Of a stretch of DNA of 64,000 nucleotides, positions 16,232 to 24,096 are shown piece after piece (within the stretch, counting starts at the first letter, position 1; each line of letters starts with the position of its first letter). The notes below the pieces were generated by a model that searched no databases, was not told the origin of the DNA, and was given only the letters and a program-made list of their open reading frames with translations. The stretch spans positions 1 through 64,000 of the forward strand of contig NZ_DASTPW010000021.1 of NCBI RefSeq assembly GCF_035762065.1. The letters run 5' to 3'. A program made the translations under genes and the position numbers. The stretch comes from Methylibium sp035762065. GTDB lineage: Bacteria > Pseudomonadota > Gammaproteobacteria > Burkholderiales > Burkholderiaceae_C.

Positions 16232-16288
16232 TCATGGGTTCGGCGCAGCCAAACCCATGCGCACGACGGCATGGTCGTCGCGGGTCAT
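16232..16288 (-). CDS. 18-residue mini-ORF, truncated duplicate of the response-regulator start
   Basis: ATG at 16288 overlaps the kinase stop codon (ATGA). The ORF reads MTRDDHAVVRMGLAAPNP and ends in TGA at 16232, immediately followed by the GGAGGTGAC ribosome site of the response regulator. It copies the first 17 codons of the regulator (MTRVMLVDDHAVVRMGF) with an in-frame 12-nt deletion. It probably arose by tandem duplication and may couple translation of the two genes; there is no evidence that the peptide has a function. Confidence 0.5.
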   Translation of the reverse strand: MTRDDHAVVRMGLAAPNP

Positions 16289-17700
16289 GCGACTTCCTTC
16301 TGCGGCATCACGGCGGCGGGCTCCTCGTCCTCGATGCCGGCAGGCAGCCAGACTTCGAGCGCCACGCCGCCGCCTTCGGCGTTCGCGATGCCCAAAGCGC
16401 CGCCGAGCGCCTCGACGCGCTCGGTGAGCCAGCGCAGCCCGTAGTGATCGCCGTCGGTGCGCGCGCGTTGCTGCCAGTCGGGCGCGAGGCCGCGGCCGTC
16501 GTCGCGAACCACGAGGCGGGTGCCCGGCTCGCCGCCGCGCTCGGCCGCGGCGAGCGTGATGCGGACCTTGCGCGCCTGGCCGTGGCGCAGCGCGTTGGTC
16601 AAGCCCTCCTGCGCGGCGCGATAGACCGCGAGCGTCGCTTCGCTGCCGAGCTCGACCTGGCTCAGCGCGACGTCGAGCGCGAGTTCGAGCTGCGGATGCG
16701 CGACGCGGCTGCGCTCGGCGAGATCGCGCAGCGCATCGGCGAGGCCGAAGACGTCGAGCACCAGCGGCGCGAGCCGCGGGATCAGCCCGTGCATCGCGTC
16801 GTACAGGCGCGAGCTCTCGTCGGCGATCACGCGCGCCGCCCGCGCGGCGTCGGCGTCGCGCGGTTCGACGCGCTGCGCGACGCTCAACGCGAGGCTGCGG
16901 ATGCCGGTGACCGACTGGCCCAGCTCGTCGTGCAGCTCGCGCGCGATCAGCCTGCGCTCCTGTTCGAGATGGCGGTCGATCCAGCGGGCCAGGTCGCGCC
17001 GGTCGGACAGCTCGCGCTCGGCCTGCGCGACGCGGCGCTCGGCTTCGATGCGTTCGCCGACGCCCGCGGCCATGCGGTTGAACGCCTGCCCGATCGTCGC
17101 CGCTTCGCTGCCGGCCAGCGGTGGCAGGCGCACGTCGAGTTCACCGCCTTCGAGCCGGCCGAGCGCGCCGACGATGTCGCGAAACGGCCGCACCGCGCCG
17201 CCGACGAGCCCGTGCACCACCACGTTGATCGCCACCAGCAGCAGGGCCGCGACGACGGTCAGCTCGACGAGCTGGTCCCAGGCGTCGAGGATCGCGCGCG
17301 ACGGGTCGGCGCGGATCGCGAGCCGGCCGTCGGGAAAGCCGATCGAGCGCTCGGTCGGCGGCGGCGCGACCAGCGGCTCGAACCACTCGGGCGCGTCGCG
17401 GCCCGACTTGTAGGGCGACGGCGGCGAGCGGTAGACCTCGGCACCGGCCGCGTCGTAGAGCAGGATCTCGTTGGCCCGCACGCGGCCCAGTCCGTGCAGG
17501 AAGGCCAGCATCGCCTGGTTGCCCTGCGCCGCTTGCAGCCACACGGTGCGGTTGAGCAGCTGCGAGGCGACGCGGTTGGCGGCCTCGACCTCCTCGCGCA
17601 CCGAGTCGCGCGCGCCGCGCAGCTGCAGGCCGATCACGACCAGCATGAACAGCGTGACCAGCACGCCGACGATGAGGTGGATCTTCAGGCGCAGGCTCAT
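16285..17700 (-). CDS. MoxY-like sensor histidine kinase
   Basis: 471 residues in the inner membrane. TM1 spans about residues 8-27, a periplasmic sensor of the LapD/MoxY type follows (RGARDSVREEVEAANRVASQLLNR through FPDGRLAIRADPSRAI, about 28-140), then TM2 (about 147-167), a HAMP-like linker, a HisKA_3 dimerisation domain with the phospho-acceptor His257 in ARELHDELGQSVTGIR, and an ATPase domain (GLTNALRHG; VRDDGRGL). MoxY-type kinases control PQQ-dependent methanol oxidation in Paracoccus. Here the kinase shares a promoter region with divergent pqqA and precedes its response regulator, so sensing linked to a PQQ-dependent oxidation is likely (inference). The start at 17700 (MSLRLKIHLI) replaces an over-long frame to 17952. 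Confidence 0.87.
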   Translation of the reverse strand: MSLRLKIHLIVGVLVTLFMLVVIGLQLRGARDSVREEVEAANRVASQLLNRTVWLQAAQGNQAMLAFLHGLGRVRANEILLYDAAGAEVYRSPPSPYKSGRDAPEWFEPLVAPPPTERSIGFPDGRLAIRADPSRAILDAWDQLVELTVVAALLLVAINVVVHGLVGGAVRPFRDIVGALGRLEGGELDVRLPPLAGSEAATIGQAFNRMAAGVGERIEAERRVAQAERELSDRRDLARWIDRHLEQERRLIARELHDELGQSVTGIRSLALSVAQRVEPRDADAARAARVIADESSRLYDAMHGLIPRLAPLVLDVFGLADALRDLAERSRVAHPQLELALDVALSQVELGSEATLAVYRAAQEGLTNALRHGQARKVRITLAAAERGGEPGTRLVVRDDGRGLAPDWQQRARTDGDHYGLRWLTERVEALGGALGIANAEGGGVALEVWLPAGIEDEEPAAVMPQKEVA

Positions 17701-17762
17701 GTCAGGGCATGGTATCGAGCGGCTGCGCCCGTACCGGCTCGGCCCGACCGAGGGGCGACCCG

Positions 17763-17799
17763 GAGGTCGATTCAAGAAAATCTTGAGGTCGCAATCAAG
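17763..17799. promoter_or_regulatory. Repeated operator-like motifs between kinase and pqqA
   Basis: Two direct repeats GAGGTCG-(3/4 nt)-TCAAG start at 17763 and 17785, 22 bp (about two helical turns) apart. Overlapping them is a perfect inverted repeat TCAAGA-AAA-TCTTGA (17772-17786). They lie 62 bp before the kinase start and 140 bp before pqqA, in an otherwise GC-rich spacer of 238 bp. This is a plausible binding site for the adjacent NarL-family regulator. Confidence 0.5.
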
Positions 17800-17938
17800 G
17801 GCCGGCGGCTGGTGGCCGGTGCCGGGCGAGCGCACAGTCATCCACGAGTCGAGCCGATCTTCGGTGCCGGCTCCGCGGGACTGGAATCCGCCAGGCCCGG
17901 CGACACCGAAGCGTTTCTTCATCTTCAAGGAGACCGAC

Positions 17939-18013
17939 ATGGCCTGGACCAAGCCCCAAGCGACCGATCTGCGTTACGGCTTCGAGATCACGATGTACAT
18001 CTCGAACCGCTGA
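17939..18013 (+). CDS. pqqA: PQQ precursor peptide PqqA
   Basis: 24 residues: MAWTKPQATDL then RYGFEITMYISNR. This matches the PqqA pattern, with the conserved Glu16 and Tyr20 three residues apart (E-I-T-M-Y) that are cross-linked by PqqE and become the carbon skeleton of pyrroloquinoline quinone. The C-terminal N-R is also typical. A good ribosome site (AAGGAG, 6 nt spacing) precedes it, and a strong intrinsic terminator begins 21 bp after the stop, so it forms a single-gene transcript. pqqB, C, D and E are not adjacent (ribF follows), so this is an orphan copy or a precursor separated from its biosynthetic operon. It is divergent from the MoxY-like kinase gene. Confidence 0.92.
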   Translation: MAWTKPQATDLRYGFEITMYISNR

Positions 18014-18034
18014 TCGAAGCGTTTCCAGTTCGAC

Positions 18035-18060
18035 GAAAGCCCGCCACCCGGCGGGCTTTC
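18035..18060 (+). terminator. Intrinsic terminator of pqqA
   Basis: An 11-bp perfect stem GAAAGCCCGCC / GGCGGGCTTTC with a 4-nt loop (ACCC), followed by TGCTTTCC. The A-rich upstream and T-rich downstream edges make it the best intrinsic terminator in the window. Confidence 0.88.
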
Positions 18061-18116
18061 TGCTTTCCGGGGCGTATCGGTGCACGCGACGGGCGGGCCT
18101 CGCAATAATCCCGCCG

Positions 18117-19112
18117 ATGCAAGTCTTCCGCGGCCTCGCTTCGCCCGCCCTCGTGGCGGGCGGCGCCTCGGCCGTCACGGTGGGCAACTTCGACGGCGTG
18201 CATCGCGGCCACCAGGCGATGCTGGCCCTGCTGACCAACGAGGCCAGGCACCGCGGGCTCGCGAGCACCGTGCTCACCTTCGAGCCGCACCCGCGCGACT
18301 TCTTCGCCGCGCGCGCCGGCACGCCCGAGCACGCGCCCTGCCGCATCGCGACGCTGCGCGACAAGCTCGGCGAGCTCGAGCGCTGCGGCGTCGATCGCGC
18401 GGTGGTGCTGCGCTTCGACGAGCGCTTCGCGAGCCAGTCGCCGGAGGCCTTCATCCGCGACGTGCTGCTCGCCGGCCTGCGCACGCGCTACGTGCTGGTC
18501 GGCGACGACTTCCGCTTCGGCGCGCGCCGCGCCGGCGACTACGCGATGCTCGATGCGGCCGGCGAGGTGCACGGCTTCGATGTCGCGCGGATGAACAGCT
18601 ACGAGGTGCACGGCCTGCGCGTGAGCAGCTCGGCGGTGCGCGATGCGCTGGCGGCCGGCGACATGGCGTTGGCCGCGAGCCTGCTCGGCCGGCCGTACGC
18701 GATCAGCGGCCACGTGCTGCACGGGCGCAAGCTGGGCCGCACGCTCGGCTGCGGGCCGGCCGGCGATGACGGCTTTCGCACGCTGAACCTGCGCTTTCCG
18801 CATCGGAAGCCGGCGGCGCAGGGGATCTTCGTCGCGCGGGTGCACGGGCTGGCCGACCATGCGCTCGAAGGCGTCGCGAGCCTGGGTGTGCGGCCGGCGG
18901 TGGAGCACGGCGGGCGCATGCTGCTCGAAGTGCACTGCCTCGCCTGGCCCGACACGCTCCCGATGGAAGGCGGCTACGGCCGCTGCGTGAAGGTGGAGCT
19001 GCTGCACAAGCTGCACGACGAGCGCCACTATCCGACGCTCGATTTTTTGCGCGACGGCATCGCGCAGGACGTGCGCGACGCGCGCGCGTGGTTCGCCGAG
19101 GGAGCGCGCTGA
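18117..19112 (+). CDS. ribF: Bifunctional riboflavin kinase / FMN adenylyltransferase
   Basis: 331 residues. The N-terminal FAD synthetase domain has the nucleotidyltransferase signature VTVGNFDGVHRGHQAM (about 20-35) and FEPHPRDFF; the C-terminal riboflavin kinase domain contains YAISGHVLHGRKLGRTLGCG and ASLGVRPAVEHGGRMLLEVHC, ending in a family-typical LRDGIAQDV. It converts riboflavin to FMN and then FAD in the cytoplasm. The order ribF-ileS-lspA is a classic conserved cluster; ileS starts 34 bp downstream. The start at 18117 follows shortly after the pqqA terminator, so its promoter must lie in 18061-18116. Confidence 0.96.
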   Translation: MQVFRGLASPALVAGGASAVTVGNFDGVHRGHQAMLALLTNEARHRGLASTVLTFEPHPRDFFAARAGTPEHAPCRIATLRDKLGELERCGVDRAVVLRFDERFASQSPEAFIRDVLLAGLRTRYVLVGDDFRFGARRAGDYAMLDAAGEVHGFDVARMNSYEVHGLRVSSSAVRDALAAGDMALAASLLGRPYAISGHVLHGRKLGRTLGCGPAGDDGFRTLNLRFPHRKPAAQGIFVARVHGLADHALEGVASLGVRPAVEHGGRMLLEVHCLAWPDTLPMEGGYGRCVKVELLHKLHDERHYPTLDFLRDGIAQDVRDARAWFAEGAR

Positions 19113-19146
19113 GGTCGCCACTGCGCCGGGCTTGCAGAATCGGGGC

Positions 19147-22041
19147 ATGAACGATCCGCAAGCCGCGCCCGTGAAGGCGACCGCTCGAGCCACCGCGCAG
19201 TCCATCGATTACCGCGCCACGCTCAACCTGCCCGACACCCCCTTCCCGATGCGCGGCGACCTGCCCAAGCGCGAGCCGGGGTGGGTCAGGCAGTGGGACG
19301 AACAGGGCATCTACAAGCGCCTGCGCGACGCGCGCGTCGGCGCGCCGAAATTCGTGCTGCACGACGGCCCGCCCTACGCCAACAACAAGATCCACATCGG
19401 CCACGCCGTCAACAAGATCCTGAAGGACATGATCGTCAAGGCGCGGCAGCTCGCCGGCTACGACGCGCTCTATGTCCCGGGCTGGGACTGCCACGGCCTG
19501 CCGATCGAGAACCAGATCGAGAAGCTGCACGGCCGCAACCTCGGCCGCGACGAGGTGCAGGCCCGAAGCCGCGCCTACGCGACCGAGCAGATCGCGCAGC
19601 AGATGGCCGACTTCAAGCGCCTGGGCGTGCTCGGCGACTGGGAGCGGCCCTACCGCACGATGGACTTCGGCAACGAGGCCGGGGAGATCCGCGCCCTGAA
19701 GCGGGTGATGGAGCGCGGCTTCGTCTACCGCGGCGCGAAGCCGGTGTACTGGTGCTTCGATTGCGGCTCGTCGCTCGCGGAATTCGAGATCGAGTACGCG
19801 GACAAGCAGTCGCCCGCGGTCGACGTGGCCTTCCTTTGCGCCGAGCCGCAGAAGCTCGCTTCTGCCTTCGGCCTGGACCCGCTCGCGAAGGACGCCTTCG
19901 CGGTGATCTGGACCACGACGCCGTGGACGCTGCCGGCCAACGAGGCGCTGAACCTGAACCCGGCGCTCGAATACGCGCTGGTCGACACCGGGCGCGGGTT
20001 GCTGTTGCTGGCGAGCGCGCTGGTCGAGAAGTGCCTGGCGCGCTACGGCCTCGAAGGCCGCGTTGTCGCGACCGCGCTCGGCCAGAGGCTCGACGGCTTG
20101 CGCTTCCACCATCCGCTCGCGCAGGTCCATCCGGGCTATGACCGGCTGAGCCCGATCTATCTCGCCGACTACGCGACCGCGGACGAGGGCACCGGCATCG
20201 TCCACTCGGCGCCGGCCTACGGTGTCGACGACTTCGTCTCCTGCCTCGCGCACGGCGTGAAGGCCGAGGACATCCTCAACCCGGTGCAGGGCAACGGCGT
20301 GTATGCGGCGGACCTGCCGCTGTTCGGCGGCCAGTCCATCTGGAAGGCGAACCCGGACGTCACGCAGGCCTTGAAGGACGCCGGCCGCTTGCTCGCGTCG
20401 AGCCAGTTCACGCACAGCTACCCGCACTGCTGGCGCCACAAGACGCCGGTGATCTACCGCGCCGCGGCGCAGTGGTTCGTGCGGATGGACGAAGGCGTCG
20501 GCGTGTTCACGACGGACCGGCCCGTGAAGACGCTGCGGCAAACGGCGCTGGAAGCGATCGAGGCGACGAGCTTCTATCCGCAAAACGGCAAGGCGCGCCT
20601 GCACGACATGATCGCGAACCGCCCCGACTGGTGCATCAGCCGCCAGCGCAGCTGGGGTGTGCCGCTGCCCTTCTTCCTGCACAAGGTCACGGGCGAACTG
20701 CATCCCGACACGATGGCCTTGATGGATCGCGCCGCGGCGCTGGTCGAGGCCGGCGGCGTCGAGGCCTGGGCGCGGCTCGATGCCCGCGAGTGGCTCGGCA
20801 CCGATGCCGAGCAGTACGCGAAGAGCACCGACATCCTCGACGTGTGGTTCGACTCGGGCTCGACCTTCTTCCACGTGCTGCGCTCGAGCCACGCGGGCGG
20901 CGGCCACGCCGAAGGCCCCGAAGCCGACCTTTATCTCGAAGGCCACGACCAGCACCGCGGCTGGTTCCATTCGTCGCTGCTGATCGCCTGCGCGATCGAG
21001 GGCCGCGCGCCCTACAAGGGCCTGCTGACGCACGGCTTCGCGACCGACGGCCAGGGCCGCAAGATGAGCAAGAGCCTGGGCAACGGCGTCGAGCCGCAGG
21101 AGGTGAGCAACAAGCTCGGCGCCGAGATCATCCGGCTGTGGGTCGCCTCGACCGACTACTCGGGCGACCTGAACATCGACGACAAGATCCTCGCCCGCGT
21201 GGTCGATGCCTACCGGCGCATCCGCAACACGCTGCGCTTCCTGCTCGCGAACACCAGCGATTTCGACCCGGCGGAGGACGCGGTCGCCGACGACGAGCTG
21301 CTGGAGATCGACCGCTACGCGCTGGCGCGCTGCGCAGAGCTGCAGGCGGAGATCCTCGCGCACTACGAGGTCTACGAGTTCCACCCGGTCGTCGCGAAGC
21401 TGCAGGTCTATTGCAGCGAGGACCTCGGCGCGTTTTTCCTCGACGTGCTGAAGGACCGGCTCTACACGACGGCGCCGAAGAGCCTCGCGCGGCGCAGCGC
21501 CCAGACGGCGCTGCACCGGATCGCGCACGCGATGCTGCGCTGGATGGCGCCGTTCCTCAGCTTCACGGCGGAGGAGGCCTGGGCGGTGCTGGCGCCGGGA
21601 TCGGCGTCGAAGACCATCTTCACCGAGACCTACAGCCGCTTCGACGTGCCCGATGCGGCGTTGCTGGCGAAGTGGGGGCGCATCCGCGAACTGCGTGACG
21701 ATTCGAACAAGCGGATCGAGGTGCTGCGCGGCCTCGGCAAGGTCGGCTCCTCCTTGCAGGCGAACGTGGTGGTGTCGGCGAAGCCGGAGCTGCACGCGAT
21801 GCTGGCCAGCCTCGGCGATGCGCTGAAGTTCGTGCTCATCACGTCGCGGGCCGAGCTCGAGCCGCTGGCGCACGACGAGGCCGAAGACTTCCGCGTCGTG
21901 CCCGAAGCCAGCACCGCCACGAAGTGCGAACGATGCTGGCACTACCGCGAGGACGTCGGCTCGCACGCCGAGCACCCGACGATCTGCGGGCGCTGCGTCG
22001 GCAACCTCTACGGCGCGGGCGAAGTCCGTACAGTCGCCTGA
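19147..22041 (+). CDS. ileS: Isoleucyl-tRNA synthetase
   Basis: 964 residues, the normal bacterial length. Class I motifs are present: HIGH at 83-86 (NNKIHIGHAVNKILKD) and KMSKS at 639-643 (GRKMSKSLGNG). The CP1 editing domain lies between them (VIWTTTPWTLPANEALNLNP; GIVHSAPAYGVDD). The C-terminal zinc ribbon is intact (CERCWHYRED, then CGRCVGN), as in mupirocin-sensitive type IleS. It charges tRNA-Ile and hydrolyses mischarged valine. The start at 19147 (MNDPQAAP) was chosen; an in-frame start at 19132 is less likely. A large reverse open frame across the gene (18703-21975) is antisense coding shadow caused by GC bias. Confidence 0.97.
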   Translation: MNDPQAAPVKATARATAQSIDYRATLNLPDTPFPMRGDLPKREPGWVRQWDEQGIYKRLRDARVGAPKFVLHDGPPYANNKIHIGHAVNKILKDMIVKARQLAGYDALYVPGWDCHGLPIENQIEKLHGRNLGRDEVQARSRAYATEQIAQQMADFKRLGVLGDWERPYRTMDFGNEAGEIRALKRVMERGFVYRGAKPVYWCFDCGSSLAEFEIEYADKQSPAVDVAFLCAEPQKLASAFGLDPLAKDAFAVIWTTTPWTLPANEALNLNPALEYALVDTGRGLLLLASALVEKCLARYGLEGRVVATALGQRLDGLRFHHPLAQVHPGYDRLSPIYLADYATADEGTGIVHSAPAYGVDDFVSCLAHGVKAEDILNPVQGNGVYAADLPLFGGQSIWKANPDVTQALKDAGRLLASSQFTHSYPHCWRHKTPVIYRAAAQWFVRMDEGVGVFTTDRPVKTLRQTALEAIEATSFYPQNGKARLHDMIANRPDWCISRQRSWGVPLPFFLHKVTGELHPDTMALMDRAAALVEAGGVEAWARLDAREWLGTDAEQYAKSTDILDVWFDSGSTFFHVLRSSHAGGGHAEGPEADLYLEGHDQHRGWFHSSLLIACAIEGRAPYKGLLTHGFATDGQGRKMSKSLGNGVEPQEVSNKLGAEIIRLWVASTDYSGDLNIDDKILARVVDAYRRIRNTLRFLLANTSDFDPAEDAVADDELLEIDRYALARCAELQAEILAHYEVYEFHPVVAKLQVYCSEDLGAFFLDVLKDRLYTTAPKSLARRSAQTALHRIAHAMLRWMAPFLSFTAEEAWAVLAPGSASKTIFTETYSRFDVPDAALLAKWGRIRELRDDSNKRIEVLRGLGKVGSSLQANVVVSAKPELHAMLASLGDALKFVLITSRAELEPLAHDEAEDFRVVPEASTATKCERCWHYREDVGSHAEHPTICGRCVGNLYGAGEVRTVA

Positions 22042-22183
22042 TTGCCGGCCTGCGGCGTCGCATCCCGTCTGGCCTGCCGTACCGCTTCGACGACGAGCAT
22101 CTCGTCATCGAAGCAGGTCGGCAGCACTTGACCAACCCCCGCGCCCTGCGCAGCCGACTGCACGGCGGTCGACCCCTCCTCCC

Positions 22184-22681
22184 ATGTCCAACAACGGTTC
22201 CAACCGCAGTGCTCCGAGCCTCCTCGCCTGGCTCGGCTTCGCCCTCGTCATCATCGTCATCGACCAGGTCACCAAGACGCTGGTCATCGGCCACTTCCGG
22301 CTCGGCGACTCGATGCGCATCACCGAGTTCTTCAACCTCGTGCGCGCGCACAACACCGGCGCGGCCTTCAGCTTCCTCGCCGGCGCGGGCGGCTGGCAGC
22401 GCTGGTTCTTCGTCGGCCTTGGCATCGCCGCGTCCGGCTTCATCGTCTGGATGCTGCGCACGCAGGGGCAGCAGAAGCTGTTCGCGTGCGCCTTGTCGCT
22501 GATCCTCGGAGGCGCGCTCGGCAATGTGATCGACCGCCTGCTGCACGGCTACGTCGTCGACTTCCTCGACTTCCACTGGGCCGGCTGGCACTTCCCCGCG
22601 TTCAACGCCGCCGACAGCGCGATCACGCTGGGCGCGGCGCTGTTGATCTTCGACGAGGTGAGGCGCGTTCGCAGAGGTTGA
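22184..22681 (+). CDS. lspA: Lipoprotein signal peptidase II
   Basis: 165 residues with four predicted membrane segments in the inner membrane. The two catalytic aspartates are visible as D117 in GNVIDRLLHGYVVDF and D144 in FNAADSAI. The N-terminal ALVIIVIDQVTKTLVI and NTGAAFSFL are the other conserved family boxes. It cleaves the signal peptide of diacylglyceryl-modified prolipoproteins; substrates in this window include the putative lipoproteins at 44765, 51184 and 57781. It lies 142 bp after ileS, which is wider than usual; nothing recognisable is in that gap. It is convergent with the quinone oxidoreductase gene, 12 bp apart. Confidence 0.95.
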   Translation: MSNNGSNRSAPSLLAWLGFALVIIVIDQVTKTLVIGHFRLGDSMRITEFFNLVRAHNTGAAFSFLAGAGGWQRWFFVGLGIAASGFIVWMLRTQGQQKLFACALSLILGGALGNVIDRLLHGYVVDFLDFHWAGWHFPAFNAADSAITLGAALLIFDEVRRVRRG

Positions 22682-22693
22682 GGCGCAGCGGCG

Positions 22694-23695
22694 TCAGGGA
22701 ATCAGCACGCTGCAGCCGACGGTGATCCGCGCCTCCAGATCCTCGTGCGCGCGCGCCACGTCGGCCAGCGCATAGCGCCGCTCGACGGGAATCTTTACCG
22801 CGCCCGACCGCACCGTCGCGAACAGGTCGTCGGCCATCGCCTGCGTGGCCTCGCGCGTGGCGATGTGGGTGAACAGCGTCGGGCGCGTCAGGTGCAGCGA
22901 GCCTTTCGCGCCGAGCAGGCCGATGTCGACGGGCGGCACCTTGCCCGAGGCATTGCCGAAACTCACCATCAGGCCGAAGGGCGCGAGGCAGTCGAGCGAC
23001 TTCTCGAAGGTGTCCTTGCCGACCGAGTCGTAGACGACCTTCACGCCGCGTCCGCCGGTGATCTCCTTGACGCGCGCGGCGAAGTCCTCGCTGCGGTAGT
23101 TGATGACGTGCGCCGCGCCATGCTCGCGCGCCAGCGCGCACTTCTCGTCGCTGCCGGCGGTGCCGATCAGCTGCAGGCCGAGCGCCTTCGCCCATTGGCA
23201 GGCGATCAGGCCGACGCCGCCGGCCGCCGCCTGGAACAACACGAAGTCGCCGGCCGCGAGGCCGCCTTGCGGCTGCGTGCGCTTGAGTAGGTACTGCGCG
23301 GTCAGGCCCTTCAGCATCATCGCGGCGCCGCACTCGAAGTCGATCGCCTCCGGCAGCTTCACCACGCACTTCGCCGGCATCACGCGCAGGCTGCTGTAGC
23401 TGCCGGGCGGGTTGCTTGCGTAGGCGGCGCGGTCGCCGGGCTGCAGGTGCGTGACGCCGGCGCCGACCGCCTCGACGACGCCGGAGCCCTCCATGCCCAG
23501 GCTCAGCGGCATCGGCAACGGGTAGACGCCGCTGCGCTGGTAGACGTCGATGTAGTTGAGCCCGCAGGCGTGATGGCGGATGCGCAGTTCGCCGGGGCCC
23601 GGCTCGCCGCCGTTCGGCAGCGGCACATCGACGAGCTTCATCGCATCGGCACCGCCGGCTCGGGCGACTTGGACGACACGGGCGGTGATCGGCAT
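22694..23695 (-). CDS. Quinone oxidoreductase (zeta-crystallin-type MDR family)
   Basis: 333 residues. It is a medium-chain reductase without zinc ligands: GroES-like N-terminal domain (HHACGLNYIDVYQRSGVYPLP, MEGSGVVEAVG), then a Rossmann domain with the NADPH-binding AAAGGVGLIACQWAKALG and SVGKDTFEKSLDCL. It most closely resembles NADPH:quinone reductase Qor, which reduces quinones by one electron; the physiological substrate here is unknown. The start at 23695 (MPITARVVQV) is the family start; the frame remains open to 24280 only by GC bias. It is divergent from the DUF2007 gene, 77 bp apart. Confidence 0.88.
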   Translation of the reverse strand: MPITARVVQVARAGGADAMKLVDVPLPNGGEPGPGELRIRHHACGLNYIDVYQRSGVYPLPMPLSLGMEGSGVVEAVGAGVTHLQPGDRAAYASNPPGSYSSLRVMPAKCVVKLPEAIDFECGAAMMLKGLTAQYLLKRTQPQGGLAAGDFVLFQAAAGGVGLIACQWAKALGLQLIGTAGSDEKCALAREHGAAHVINYRSEDFAARVKEITGGRGVKVVYDSVGKDTFEKSLDCLAPFGLMVSFGNASGKVPPVDIGLLGAKGSLHLTRPTLFTHIATREATQAMADDLFATVRSGAVKIPVERRYALADVARAHEDLEARITVGCSVLIP

Positions 23696-23772
23696 GGTTC
23701 GGACTCCGGAGGCAAGGCGACAGCGCTCGGCTATCGTGCCAGCGTCCGGCGAACGCCGCTCGAACCCTCCGC

Positions 23773-24084
23773 ATGCGCCGCCTCCGCCCCGCCCCGAACC
23801 TCGCGATCGCCACGCTGTGGGCCGATCTGCTGCGCGAAGCGGGCATCGCGGTGTCGGTGCAGCGCGAATTTGCCTGCGGTCTGGCCGGCCAGATCCCGCC
23901 GGATCAGGCGCTGCCCGAGCTGTGGGTGCGCCACGAGGAGCAGCACGCGCGCGCGACGGCGCTGCTCGAGGCGCTGGAGCGCTCGCCCGAGCGCCGCTGG
24001 GTGTGCACCGCCTGCGGCGAGCCGGTCGAGGGGCTGTTCGAGCAGTGCTGGAACTGCGGCGCGCCGATGCCCCGGCCGGCCTGA
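23773..24084 (+). CDS. DUF2007-like small protein with a C-terminal zinc ribbon
   Basis: 103 residues. The N-terminal half (ATLWADLLREAGIAVSVQREFACGLAGQIPPDQALPELWV) resembles the putative signal-transducing DUF2007 fold. The C-terminal half has a CxxC-x14-CxxC zinc ribbon (CTACGEPVEGLFEQCWNCG, about 77-95). It is soluble and cytoplasmic, with no catalytic motif. It lies 12 bp upstream of an EamA transporter gene on the same strand and is probably cotranscribed with it. The function is unknown; the family is widespread in betaproteobacteria. Confidence 0.75.
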   Translation: MRRLRPAPNLAIATLWADLLREAGIAVSVQREFACGLAGQIPPDQALPELWVRHEEQHARATALLEALERSPERRWVCTACGEPVEGLFEQCWNCGAPMPRPA

Positions 24085-24096
24085 GCGCACGAGCGC

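Noticed and set aside
17939..18013. pqqA as a chance short frame
   Set aside because: The E-x-x-x-Y pair, C-terminal N-R, ribosome site and terminator together make a chance match very unlikely, so it was kept as a gene.
18703..21975. 1090-codon reverse open frame across ileS
   Set aside because: It is antisense to a complete isoleucyl-tRNA synthetase. Its translation is Arg/Ala/Val-rich with no domain, as expected of a shadow frame in GC-rich DNA.
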